Positions 44,784-54,604 of a stretch of 64,000 nt of DNA are shown in pieces. Both the position numbers and the translations under genes were made by a program. This DNA is from Notamacropus eugenii (lineage: Eukaryota; Chordata; Mammalia; Diprotodontia; Macropodidae). The notes under the pieces were generated by a model, which searched no databases, had not been told where the DNA came from, and saw nothing but the letters and a program-made list of their open reading frames with translations. Each line of letters starts with the position of its first letter. Position 1 is the stretch's first letter. The stretch spans positions 15,962,479-16,026,478 of the forward strand of contig NC_092872.1 in NCBI RefSeq assembly GCF_028372415.1, given 5' to 3'.

Positions 44784-44940
44784 TTTTTTCCCAGCTGGTC
44801 AATCAAGGGACAGTTTTCTCTTACAACTACAAAAAGTGCTGCTATGAATATTTTGATGTACATGAAACTATTCTTTTTGACTTTGACCTCTTCGGGTGGA
44901 TGCCTATTAGCTTTTCCTAGTTCTAAAGTGAACATGTTTG
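44784..44940 (-). repeat. L1 3' end, antisense, right part
   Basis: AAAAAGTGCTGCTATGAATA, TTTTGATGTACATGAAACT and CTTCGGGTGGATGCCTATTA continue the L1 that starts at 44,341. Confidence 0.7.
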
Positions 44941-45589
44941 GTAGGTAGAGATGTAGAGTGAGTGTGGTGAGAATTGGGGCTTTAATTCCTGCTGTTGGTA
45001 TTATTTAGTAATGACAGAGAACAATTAATCCTCCAACTAAAATTAAAGTAACAGAAGTCCCCTGGTGAGGTTGCAATAACCCAAACATGCCAGACATTGA
45101 AAGGTCACCATACTGGGAAGAGATAACTCAGAGGATACATCAAATTTAAATATTCCAGCAGAATTTTAAGTAGAAGGCAAAAGAGCTTTGTCTGCGAAAT
45201 CTGAGGCTATGCATCAGAGCAGCAGGGTAGGGGACGGAAGCAGTCATTTTCATCCAGACTGGTTATGTTCAGGGAACATTTAGCACCATTATCTCTTTGC
45301 GTGGCTTCTGGAAGAAACAAATACAGTCTCTTCTGTTCTCTCATCAATGTTAATCTTCTCCTAGTTACAGAGACCTTTTTATTATTTATACTTTATAAAA
45401 TTCACCTTTGTGTTTAAATTCACGTACTGTGCCAGAAATGTTTCTTTGACCTGAAGAAAAATTAACGTGTGATGTGTACTATGAATATATAAATAGGAAA
45501 TTAGGTTGCATTTTACACAGTGGCAGACCTGAGCCAGTATAGTGATCCAGTTGTTTGGGGCATATTTACAATTACCACAGATTCCTGTG
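44941..45589. other. No feature recognised
   Basis: Unique-looking intergenic sequence. Confidence 0.35.
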
Positions 45590-45775
45590 GCCCAGTAGAA
45601 AAGGAACAAAATAACTCCCTATAGAGGTCTTGGGTTCAAGACCTGTGTCTGCCAGCTCCTATCTTTGTGACCGTGGGCAAATCTCTTAACCTCTCTGGGT
45701 CTTAGTTTTGTCAGCACTGAACATAACCTATAGGTTGATTTACTTACAGGTAACTGTCTTCCAGTTCTAAGTTAA
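45590..45775 (+). repeat. MIR-type SINE, sense
   Basis: GTCTTGGGTTCAAGACCTGT (B-box-like), CTTTGTGACCGTGGGCAAAT and TTAACCTCTCTGGGTCTTAG. Confidence 0.75.
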
Positions 45776-45844
45776 TGATTCATTGATTCGTGATCCCTTA
45801 TGAGAAAGTGGTTCTTAATGAATATGTTGGGCACTTTACTCTCT

Positions 45845-45975
45845 GTGATCCTCTTTTAAAACACAAATACTCTTGGGAGGGGATAATATCTTAATCCCCT
45901 TAATTTACAGAAGAAATTGAGACTCAGAGAGTAGAAGTGACATTCAAATTCACACATAGAAAATGGTAGGACTAT
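45845..45975 (-). repeat. MIR-type SINE, antisense
   Basis: TTAATTTACAGAAGAAATTG and AGACTCAGAGAGTAGAAGTG, reversed CORE words. Confidence 0.6.
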
Positions 45976-46434
45976 TTATTAGACCTGTGAGTAGAAGCCA
46001 AGTTTTCTGAGTCTAAATCCCATGTAACTTCTTCTGACCTTCCAGTGCTGCTCTTGGAGGTACATGATTTTCTGTCCTTGCTTTCTGGCACTCTCATCTT
46101 GCTTATAAAGGAACTTTCTGTAAGAAATTTGAGGTAACAAGTATGTGAGGGAATTATTTTTATGGCAGGCTTTATGAGATGAATTTTCCAACTTTTCCAT
46201 TACTTTGGGTATAGGGAAGGGCAATTTCATACCATTACTTCTGCCTTATCAGTCTGTGATAAGTTTTTCTTTAAAAATTTGGCAACTTGGAGAATTAGTC
46301 TGAACAAGGTTTATTATAGTGATCTCTGGTTGATAGTTGAATTAAACTCTCTGCAAAGTAATAGTAGTTTTAGTAATGAGGAAATAATGTAGAATCATAG
46401 ACTGATTTTAAAATGTATTATTTTTATAATTTTT

Positions 46435-46590
46435 TTCATCAGTGACTTGAATGAAAACATAAGTAGTATAATTATAAAATTTGCAGTTGACAGGAAGCTG
46501 GAAGCCATAGCTAACTGTCCAATTAAGAGTCATGATCTAAAAAGACCTCAACAGACTGGAAGGCTGGACCAAATTGAATAATAAATTTGG
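46435..46590 (+). repeat. CR1/L3 LINE, sense, left part
   Basis: AAATTTGCAGTTGACAGGAA, GCTGGAAGCCATAGCTAACT and AAAGACCTCAACAGACTGGA follow the CR1 reverse-transcriptase/3' sequence familiar from birds and old mammalian L3. Confidence 0.8.
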
Positions 46591-46737
46591 TTCAATAAAC
46601 ATTTATTAAGTACCTGATCCATCTTTGTATCTCCTTCAGTATCTGGCAAGATATTGTAGTATGTTGACAATAGAAAGACAAAAAAAGTATCCCTGTCCTT
46701 GAGGAATTCAGTTTCTAATGGGATAAAATGAAACTTA
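46591..46737 (-). repeat. L2 LINE 3' terminus inserted in CR1/L3, antisense
   Basis: TCAATAAACATTTATTAAGT, CAGTATCTGGCAAGATATTG and CCTTGAGGAATTCAGTTTCT are the reversed L2 end. CR1 sequence resumes right after (GATAAATCTAAAGTCTGACA). Confidence 0.75.
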
Positions 46738-47430
46738 ATAGAGATAAATCTAAAGTCTGACACTAAGAATAAGAAAAATCAATGTTACAGGTACAGGAAA
46801 GGAAGGGAATGATCTAATAGCAGTTTCAATGAGAAAAGATTTGTTGATGTTAGTGGATTGCAAGCTCAATATGAGTCAGCACTAGGTCAAAGCAACCCAA
46901 TAGGTGCTATCTGTAGGCAGCATTTAAAAGGAGATAATAGTTCCATTATAATATGTTCCAGTCAAGCCATGTATCTGGAGAACTTCATTTAGTTCTAGGC
47001 TTTACTTGTTAGGGAGGTCATAGATTATCTGAGGCATTTCTAGAAGAGGACAACTATGGTGATGAGAGGATTGGAATACTTATCATATGAAGATTGCCTG
47101 AAAGAACTGATGACCATAGAGGGCTCTCATGGTAGATTAGATTCCTGCTTGCCTTTATAGGACAGAATTAAGAGTTTCAGAGAAATAGATTGATGTAATG
47201 AAAGGGACAAATACTTTTCTAACAATTACAGTCTACCAAAAGTGGGCTTTAATTGTTAGAATGGATTGCTTGGGGGAGATGGGAAGACCTCACAGTAGAT
47301 CTTCAAATGGTGGCTGTCCAGCACTTGTTTGAAGGACGCTCTATAAGGGATTTTTGGACAGGTATTGGTTGTAAAAGAGATACTTGTAAGTTTCTTCCAA
47401 TTTATCCCTTCCATGATTGTGTCAGAATTT
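46738..47430 (+). repeat. CR1/L3 LINE, sense, right part to 3' end
   Basis: TGGATTGCAAGCTCAATATG, CATGTATCTGGAGAACTTCA, AGAACTGATGACCATAGAGG, TAACAATTACAGTCTACCAA and GAATGGATTGCTTGGGGGAG match the CR1/L3 order closely. At nearly 1 kb in total this is a long survivor of a family inactive in mammals. Confidence 0.85.
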
Positions 47431-47590
47431 CAAGGTACCTTAGAGACCATCTAATCCTTTTTACAGATACAGAATCTGAGGAACAGTGGAATGAAGTAGC
47501 TTGCCCAGCATCATATTACTAGTAAATGTCAGGGCTGGGATTAAAACCCTCTGGCACCATATTCAGTTCTTTTTCTACAACAACATGATA
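47431..47590 (-). repeat. MIR/THER1-type SINE, antisense
   Basis: CAAGGTACCTTAGAGACCAT, TTTTTACAGATACAGAATCT and GTCAGGGCTGGGATTAAAAC. Confidence 0.75.
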
Positions 47591-47611
47591 TTAACTCTAT
47601 AGAAGTTAAAC

Positions 47612-47662
47612 AAAACACACACACACAAACACACGAACACACACAATCACACATATCATGAT
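47612..47662. repeat. Imperfect CA-rich microsatellite
   Basis: AAACACACACACACAAACAC and similar, interrupted. Confidence 0.85.
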
Positions 47663-47703
47663 TCTATATCTCTAAGCAAACTATTCTAGTTTATACATAT
47701 GCA

Positions 47704-47953
47704 TGTTGTTATTTTTCAATCATGCCCAACTCCCTGTGACCCCACTTGGGGCTTTCTTGGCAGAGTTACTGGAGTGGTTTGCCATGTCCTTCCTCAGCTC
47801 ATTTGACAGATGAGAAACTGAGGAAAACAAGGTTAAATGACTTGACTAGGATTACTCAGCTAGTAAGTGTCTGAGGCCAGGATTTGAATTCAGGAAGATG
47901 AGTCTTTCTGACTTTAGATCTAGCATTCTATCCACTGCGCCACTCAGTTGTCT
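47704..47953 (-). repeat. Full-length tRNA/RTE-tail SINE, antisense
   Basis: GTTGTTATTTTTCAATCATG, TGACCCCACTTGGGGCTTTC, TGGCAGAGTTACTGGAGTGG, GCTAGTAAGTGTCTGAGGCC and a tRNA-like CTATCCACTGCGCCACTCAG end. Confidence 0.92.
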
Positions 47954-47954
47954 A

Positions 47955-48065
47955 CATATTAAATATATATATATGTATACATATACATATATGTACACAT
48001 ACATATATACATACACACACATATACACACACATATATAAATATATATACACACATACATATATA
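47955..48065. repeat. (AT/AC)n compound microsatellite
   Basis: TATATATATATGTATACATA then ACACACATATACACACAC. Alternating purine-pyrimidine throughout. Confidence 0.92.
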
Positions 48066-48074
48066 TGTACAAGT

Positions 48075-48804
48075 TGTTGTTGTTTGTCCTTCATTTTCAA
48101 AGACCATGACATCAGAGAAGTGATGACATGACTTGCACTTGACTTTGTGTTGAGTGAGGGAGGGCTGTGCAGGTCACCAGCCTCACTTCTCCTCCAGTGA
48201 CCAGATATTCATCAGGATGACTGGAGATGGCCCAGGATGGAATGGGAGACCTTGGCCTTTTTAGGCTGGTCTTTTCAGACACTCACTTAGAGGGAAGTAA
48301 TGCCTCCTTCCCTCCCTCCCTCCTTTCCTCCCTCCCTTCCTCCCTCCCTCCCTTCCTTCCTTCCTCCCTTCTTTCCTTCCTTCCTTCCTTCCTTCCTTCC
48401 TTCCTTCCTTCCTTCCTTCCTTCCTTCCTTCCTTCCTTCCTTCCTTCCTTCTTTCCTTCCTCCCTCCCTTCCTTCCTCCCTCCCTCCCTTCCTCCCTCCC
48501 TCCCTCCCTTCCTTCCTTCCTTCCTTCCTTCCTTCCTTCCTTCCTTCCTTCCTTCCTTCCTTCCTTCCTTCCTTCCTTCCTTCCTTCCTCCCTCCCTCCC
48601 TCCCTCCCTCCCTTCCTTCCTTCCTCCCTTCCTTCCTTCTCATTCCCCAAACCTTAAACCCAGTGCACTCCGAAGACCATAAGCTGGCCAACCAAAGGTC
48701 CCTGCCCAAGCTCCAGCTGATGGCTGGCTTACAGTGATTATCACTAGTAACAGTTTCTGCTGCTTTAGTTACTTTTTGTTTTGATCATTTAAAGGGCCAT
48801 TCCC
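48075..48804 (-). mobile_element. Unclassified retroposon, copy 3, twin-primed, with TTCC expansion
   Basis: A perfect 9-bp duplication TGTACAAGT flanks it (48,066-48,074 and 48,805-48,813). The left 225 bases are the reversed 3' end of the family, with a GTT-repeat (AAC tail in sense), a hairpin at 48,105-48,130, and AGTGACCAGATATTCATCAG. The right part from 48,640 is the middle of the family in the opposite direction (CCCCAAACCTTAAACC, TTTAAAGGGCCATTCCCT). In family coordinates the two parts abut with only about 40 bases missing. This is the standard result of twin priming. Confidence 0.85.
48303..48639. repeat. (TTCC)n array, about 340 bp
   Basis: TTCC/TCCC units run nearly unbroken, in place of the roughly 40-base pyrimidine tract of the other family copies. 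The minus strand is (GGAA)n. All six frames are open across it, giving meaningless Pro/Ser/Leu/Phe and Gly/Arg/Lys/Glu repeats. Confidence 0.98.
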
Positions 48805-48814
48805 TGTACAAGTA

Positions 48815-50309
48815 AGTAAAATTAAGGGAAAGAAGTTAATTATAGTCATGTGTTCAATTAAGAGACAGTTTAGAGAAGTGTATTCTAACCACAGGTCTTC
48901 AAGCGTATCTGATACATTTATATTGAGTTCCAGAATTTTGATTAACGAAGATCTGTATTTCATAAAATCTATAAAGAATTCCTCCTCTTCCCATGTCCCT
49001 TTCATCCCATTTTCAGTTCCTGGTTCCCACTTGCTAGAGATCTTAGGTATTTTACTTGGCCGTAGTAGGGCTTAAAGGTAGAAATATAGGTTGAGATTAT
49101 TTGTAATTGGTCATATTTAAGAAGTCTGGTATCTAGGTTAAATTAACTTGTATTTTAAGGAGGAACACTGAAGCTATGGAAGTAGGATGGAAAACCAAAA
49201 AAAATAGCCTATTAAATATTGTAGGAAAAAAGCCTTTTCTAATGTTCTTTTTCCTTGTGTCTCATCATGTTATGTTAGTAAACCTTGTTTTTCAAAGGCT
49301 CTGCCAGAGGAACTGAATCTCTGGCATATCTGTCCAAGCTGGAAAAGCTTCAAGCATGGGTCTAAGGACTAATCTAGCTGATAACAGGAGGATGTACCAC
49401 TAGAGCTGGTCATTAGTGATCAATATTTTTGGCCACAGAAGCTGACAAAACTGTCAGCTTAGATTTGGAGGGGTTAAGAGCTGCATTGCTAGAGTGATAA
49501 CCCCACGGTGATGCAGACACTGATCTCTAAAGGATTAAACAAAGAATGACTTGAGAAAGTGTTAATTCTCTTAGGCATTTCTGCTTCAGTCTAACTACAT
49601 AAATGGAAGAGAAAATGGAAGAGCCAGTCCTTGCTTCTGGGAATAGTTTATGAGGTTTACATTTTTTCCACTTATTGTTTTTATGGATTACACCAACAGA
49701 ATGAATTCAAAAGAAGAGGCAATTTAATTCTTTTAGCTAGATTCCCTTGTCCTATCCCCCACAGATTGATTTAGGGATATCAACAGGAGAGTGAAACATT
49801 TAAAATTCTACTGAGAAAGATGATCTCAGAGACATTTGAAACAGGGAAAAGTATGATTATGAGTGCAACATATAACAAATAATTTATTTTACCCAGCAAA
49901 AATATAAGTCCTAATAGCTTTCCTGTCAGGAGTTGAAAGGCCAATTATGGTCAAAGAAGAGAAGCCATTTTAAGTTATTTGAGTTAAAAATCACTTTTAA
50001 CTTCAAGCTAACATCTGTTTTAATGCATATCAGGTTTCTGCAGTCTTTATTTGCTTCCCCTCTTCATACCAGTCTGTAGATTAAAATTTCCAATTTAAAA
50101 AATTGACCAGTAGTCATGGGAGAAGAAATGTAGCTTTGAAATCTCAGAGCTTGGCTTCTTATCATGCAGTAGAAATAGTCTCAATTGTTAAGTGATGAGA
50201 ATGCAGGCTATTAGAATTCATGGTCAAGTTTTTTTCCCCTCATGGGACGGAGTACTAATTGAACGCCAGATTAACTAGAGGGAAAATGGGGAAATTATGG
50301 AGGAAAATA
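48815..50309. other. No feature recognised
   Basis: AT-rich unique-looking intergenic DNA. Confidence 0.35.
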
Positions 50310-50495
50310 GATTTTGAGCTGAAAGGAACCTCAGAAAACATCTAGTCCTTTTCTCTTTGTTAGCAGATGAGAAAACTGAGGCTCAGAGGGTTTATGACTT
50401 TAACAAGGACATGTGTAAGTAAAGGGGCTTAAAATTGTATCTCACATCTTTTCTGATTCAAAATCCAATACTCTTTCTACTGCACAACTGTAAGA
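50310..50495 (-). repeat. MIR/THER1-type SINE, antisense
   Basis: ATAGATTTTGAGCTGAAAGG, AACATCTAGTCCTTTTCTC, GCAGATGAGAAAACTGAGGC and TACTCTTTCTACTGCACAAC. Confidence 0.85.
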
Positions 50496-50894
50496 CTTAA
50501 CAAGTATCCTTTTCCGAAATGCCTTTTGTGGGAAAGAGTTAACTAAATGAATTGACTACCCATGATTCCTTAACAAACTAGAGGAAATCCTTCATTTAAA
50601 TATTGCTATTCCATAGACCAGGTACTCCCTAAGCCTAAAAACCATCAGGACTTTGGTGCTGACTACTCCATTTAATAATAGCTTAAAAAACCTCCCTTAA
50701 TGTGTTTCTTGAAGCTTAAGGAGGAAGGAATTGTTAGAAAAGAAGGGAGCATTATATACTACACTGGAACTGCTTAGAGTTGATGTATAATGAAGGGGTT
50801 TATGCCCTTTTAGGAAAGGATGGTACCATAAATTTCCTACTTAATTTTTAGTAATCTTGTTAATAACTCACATTTGTACAGTACTTTAAAACTG

Positions 50895-51050
50895 GATTAT
50901 AAGATCACAGATTTGGAGCTTGCAGGGCCAAATGCCCTCATTTAACAAATGAGGACACTGAGTCTTAAAAAAGTTGAATGCCTTACCCAGGGATAAACAG
51001 TTAATATCAGAGACAAGTTTTCTATCTTCAAATTCAGTACTCTTTAAATG
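50895..51050 (-). repeat. MIR/THER1-type SINE, antisense
   Basis: AGATCACAGATTTGGAGCTT, AACAAATGAGGACACTGAGT and TTGAATGCCTTACCCAGGGA. Confidence 0.8.
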
Positions 51051-51084
51051 CTGAGGGAAATAGTGAAAATATGATTATTCTCTT

Positions 51085-51175
51085 TTTGTGGAATGGTGAA
51101 AACTGAGACACAATTGTCAAGTAGATTGTCCAGGGCCACATAGCTAAGAAGTTTCGTAGAACGAGAACTCTCTAA
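51085..51175 (-). repeat. MIR-type SINE fragment, antisense
   Basis: AACTGAGACACAATTGTCAA and GTCCAGGGCCACATAGCTAA. Confidence 0.6.
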
Positions 51176-51184
51176 CTGCTCTAT

Positions 51185-51395
51185 GAGCATGGGATAAGAG
51201 AACTAGACCTGGAGTCAGGAAGATCTGGATTACTATCCAGTTGCTAACACTTAGTAGTTGTATGACCTTGGGCATGTCACAATCTCTCTGTACCTTAGCA
51301 TCTCCATCTGTAAAATAAGGAAAAAAATCACACTGACCTGCTAGATTTGCTGTGAGGGTCAAAGAGATATTTATAAGGCACTTTGCAAATTTTTT
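51185..51395 (+). repeat. MIR-type SINE, sense
   Basis: CTAGACCTGGAGTCAGGAAG, AGTTGTATGACCTTGGGCAT, CTCCATCTGTAAAATAAGGA and TTTATAAGGCACTTTGCAAA. Confidence 0.85.
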
Positions 51396-51509
51396 GCTAC
51401 TATTCTTTTTAGGTACTCCAAAAATTGCAATGTAATTTTAAATTTTAGTTGAAAATTGTATTTAAAAAGTTTTAATAGGTTAAAACTGCACTAGAGAGCT
51501 TAAAATTAC

Positions 51510-52068
51510 CATATTTCACCACATAATGATTGCAGATTTTATGACATATTTTTACAAAGAAGTGAGGTGCAACCATTATGTGAAGTTTTACAAAACTGTG
51601 CTGGTATTATTTAAAAAAAACATTTATTACTAAACTGTTTTTGGTGCAAGATTAGAATGTACAGAATGCTCCTGAATATACGTTAAAATTGGGAAGATGC
51701 AAGTCTTACCATATGCTGTGACTTACTCTTGGCAGCTCCTCCTGCCCACCTGTTCCTCTTTTACCTAGGACTCTTCATTGGGTTGAGTGACCATAACCAT
51801 TAATAGGGCAGCACTCTAAACAAACCATGCAAGTCAGCTTTCAGAAATATACTGACAATGCTTGTGCACTGAGAATTCCAGGCTTGTGGCTCACAATGCA
51901 CAAAAGATAAATGTGGATCCAGATGCCACTGGCAAATACATTGCTTCTCTGTTTATCCTTTAAGCAGGTGATGATTGTAATGTAATGATTGCTCAATGAG
52001 AGGTTATAAACCAGTTTTTGGACCTCAAAAACAAGGTGCAACAATTATGCAGTGAAATGTGGTGCCCT
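51510..52068. mobile_element. Non-autonomous DNA transposon with about 28-bp imperfect TIRs, superfamily unassigned
   Basis: The left end ACCATATTTCACCACATAAT and the reverse complement of the right end, ACCACATTTCACTGCATAAT, match over about 28 bases. GGTGCAACCATTATGTG (51,568-51,584) resembles GGTGCAACAATTATGCAG near 52,036, so subterminal repeats are present too. No open frame of note and no certain target duplication. Confidence 0.6.
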
Positions 52069-52438
52069 ACCCTATGGCTTTTTGGGTCACCCTGTATTTC
52101 AGTAAAAGAGTTAGCTCTAATCAGGGTCTGATAGCCATGGAGCAGTGTGAACAAATGCTTCACAATGTCTAGCTATCAAAAGACTGGTAGATCAGTTTTG
52201 TCTACTTCGTGGAGGTCTAGGCATGTTATGAGGACTCTATAAACTGGAGAAAAGCCAAAAGATTCTTTTGGGCAAATAGACTCTTAGCTTCATTATGACA
52301 AGTAAATACCACATCTATGATCCTACTTTGTCTAAGACTCAAGCTCTTATAGAAGCGCAAACTTAAAACAAACCAGGACAATGAATTAAGTTACACATAA
52401 GTTGATCCTATAATAAGCTGACCTGTCTAGATGCCATG
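52069..52438. other. No feature recognised
   Basis: Unique-looking sequence between two DNA transposons. Confidence 0.35.
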
Positions 52439-52446
52439 GCTTACAG

Positions 52447-52649
52447 CAGGGGTGGGGAACCTTTGGCCTTGAGGCCACATGTGACCTTCTAGGTCCTTGG
52501 GTGTGGCCTTCTGACTGAGTCCAAGCTTTCCAGAACAAATTCTTTTATTAAGGGGATTTGTTCTGTGAAGTTTGGATTCAGTCAAAGGGCCACACTCAAG
52601 GACCTAGAGGGCGACATGTGACTTTGAGGCCACAGATTTCTCACCCCTG
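52447..52649. mobile_element. hAT-type palindromic MITE, 203 bp
   Basis: Ends are CAGGGGTGGGGAACC and, inverted, CAGGGGTGAGAAATC. Long inverted arms (CCTTGAGGCCACATGTGACC; AGGTCCTTGGGTGTGG; GACTGAGTCCAA) meet around AACAAATTC/GGATTTGTTCTG. The flanks are GCTTACAG (52,439-52,446) and GCTTAGAG (52,650-52,657), an 8-bp duplication with one change. Same family as 29,365-29,507, here uncontracted. Confidence 0.92.
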
Positions 52650-52789
52650 GCTTAGAGTTTCACCTTCCCCATCTGTAGCAAGAGAGTAAACAGAGGACAG
52701 TACAGAAGAGTGAAGCTTCCCTATCACTCTTAGTTCTCCAGCCCTACCATAACTCTCATAAGTATTCTTTAAGGAAGATACTGTTTTGT

Positions 52790-52885
52790 TAATATCAGCA
52801 ATTTTTTGTCTTTGTACCACTAGCAACAAGGATAGTGTCTTATACATAGCAGATGTTTAATAAATAATTCTTGAATTAGATTGTT
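52790..52885 (+). repeat. L2 LINE 3' terminus, sense
   Basis: TTGTCTTTGTACCACTAGCA, TCTTATACATAGCAGATGTT and TAATAAATAATTCTTGAATT. Confidence 0.75.
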
Positions 52886-53050
52886 TTGGAGGTAATGACT
52901 ATGCAAAGAGAAAGCATCCTGCCTGTACCCTGAGGCAGGAAACAGGTGAAAAGAATTCACTCACCCTAAATCAGCTAGTATTACGGGCTGGGGACATTCC
53001 ACTCATAGGGGCAAGTAACAGAAATCATAGATACCTGAATGGCCCTTTTA

Positions 53051-54104
53051 TTGTGTGTTTGTCCTTTGTTGCCGAAGAAGACCATGTCATCAGAGAAATG
53101 ATGACATGACTTGCACTTGACTTTGCTTTGAGTGAGGGAGGGCTGTGCAGGTCACCAGCCTCACTTCTCCAGAGCCATCTGAATCCAGTGACCAGATATT
53201 CATCAGGATGGCTGGAGATAACCCAGAATGCCCTGGGAGGCCTTGGACCCTTTAGGTAAGGTCTTTGCAGGTACTCACGTAGGATGAGGTAACACCCATT
53301 CATTGAATAGGCCTGTTTAAGAAGTAGCCAGGGCATGGCTCTTTTAAGGAGTCCAAGAAAAAGAAAGATATCAGGCTGGGAGGGAAACAGCAACAGTTAC
53401 TATGAATAATCACTTGAAAGCCAGGAGGGTCCAGAAGAGCCCCTTAGGCAGGGACCCATTGGCATCCCAGCTTCAGAGTGTAGGAGGTTTGAGGTTTGGG
53501 GAAAGGGAAGGGAAGGGAAGGGAAAGGAAGAGAAGGGAAGGAAACTAGCCAGTAAAACCCAAGTCAGCTGGGCGTCTTTTGGCCATCCAAATGTACCTTC
53601 CTTTGGAGAGGATCCTTTTTATACGGCAGTCAGGAAAGAATTGTGAGGTTGGCTAATAACAGAAATGAGGATATGTTGATTACTGGACCAGTCCACTGCT
53701 CCTGCTCTTCCCTCATTACCCATCCCTGGTTCCAAATCATCCAAACCAATACAGAAGACATCAGGACTGGGTGAGACTCTATAGAGGATATGGTACGTAC
53801 TTGCCTTTGACAATGGGTTTCCTTTCAACCTCTGATGTTCTGGCTAAACTTACTCTTCAATGGTTAGCAAACTACAAACACAGACAGAAAAGCTCAGACC
53901 GTTGACCTTGTCATCATCTGCAAGCGTTTTGCTTTTATAACCAAGAACTTTGAAATTCTTGTCTCTGATTACCATTTTCTGTAGTTTTATCCTTCCTCTA
54001 TCTTTTTCCTCCAAAACCTATTCATTGTTCACATTTTGACCTGAAATCTCTCTCTCTATTAATATTTTGACAGGACATCACCTATATTCTGGCTGTGCTG
54101 TTCT
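53051..54104 (-). mobile_element. Unclassified about 1.05-kb retroposon, copy 2, antisense
   Basis: Reverse-complement partner of 40,997-42,046, about nine bases in ten identical by eye, and equally long. In sense it ends with the hairpin (53,083-53,108, a perfect 10-bp stem and 6-nt loop) and GGTCTTCTTCGGCAACAAAG. GATACCT at 53,030-53,036 and 54,119-54,125 may be its target duplication, in which case the element is slightly longer (53,037-54,118). A GGAA tract (53,498-53,543) sits where copy 3 has its long array. Confidence 0.8.
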
Positions 54105-54189
54105 CTTTGCCCCATCTTGATACCTTGGTGAACCTGCTCAATATTCACTAACCTCTATTTTTTAATCCCTTGCTTTTTTGTCCTCTCTT

Positions 54190-54440
54190 GTCACAGCTAA
54201 AATCTCACCTTCTACCTTCTTGACCCCTTATTGCTAATGCTTTGTCTCCATTGATTATGTGTAATTTATCCTGTATATACGTTTGCACAGAATTGTTTTC
54301 ATGTTTTCTCCCTGATTAGACTGTGAACTCCTTGAGAGTAGGGACTGCTTTTTGACCTTTTTTTGGATCTCCACTGTTTAGGACAGTCATTGGCATGAAG
54401 CAGGTACTTAATGGTTATTGACTTCCTGTCCTGTGACTGG
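54190..54440 (+). repeat. L2 LINE 3' terminus, sense
   Basis: TTAGACTGTGAACTCCTTGA, GAGTAGGGACTGCTTTTTG and GACAGTCATTGGCATGAAGC. Confidence 0.85.
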
Positions 54441-54604
54441 TCACACTTTGCTAAACATGAACCCTCCATTACTCCCACAAACTATTTCTTATGGCTCTCA
54501 CATCACTGTTGAATGAAGATGGGGGAGAGTCCAAGAACCATATTATCTGATCTCAACTCTGCCCTCACTGTAGCAAAACCATCCTTTTACTTTTCCTTAT
54601 TTGA

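Noticed and set aside
48227-48737. Open frames of 129-151 codons on both strands (Pro-Ser-Phe-Leu and Gly-Arg-Lys-Glu repeats)
   Set aside because: They are the six-frame reading of the (TTCC)n array; every frame is open because the unit has no stop.
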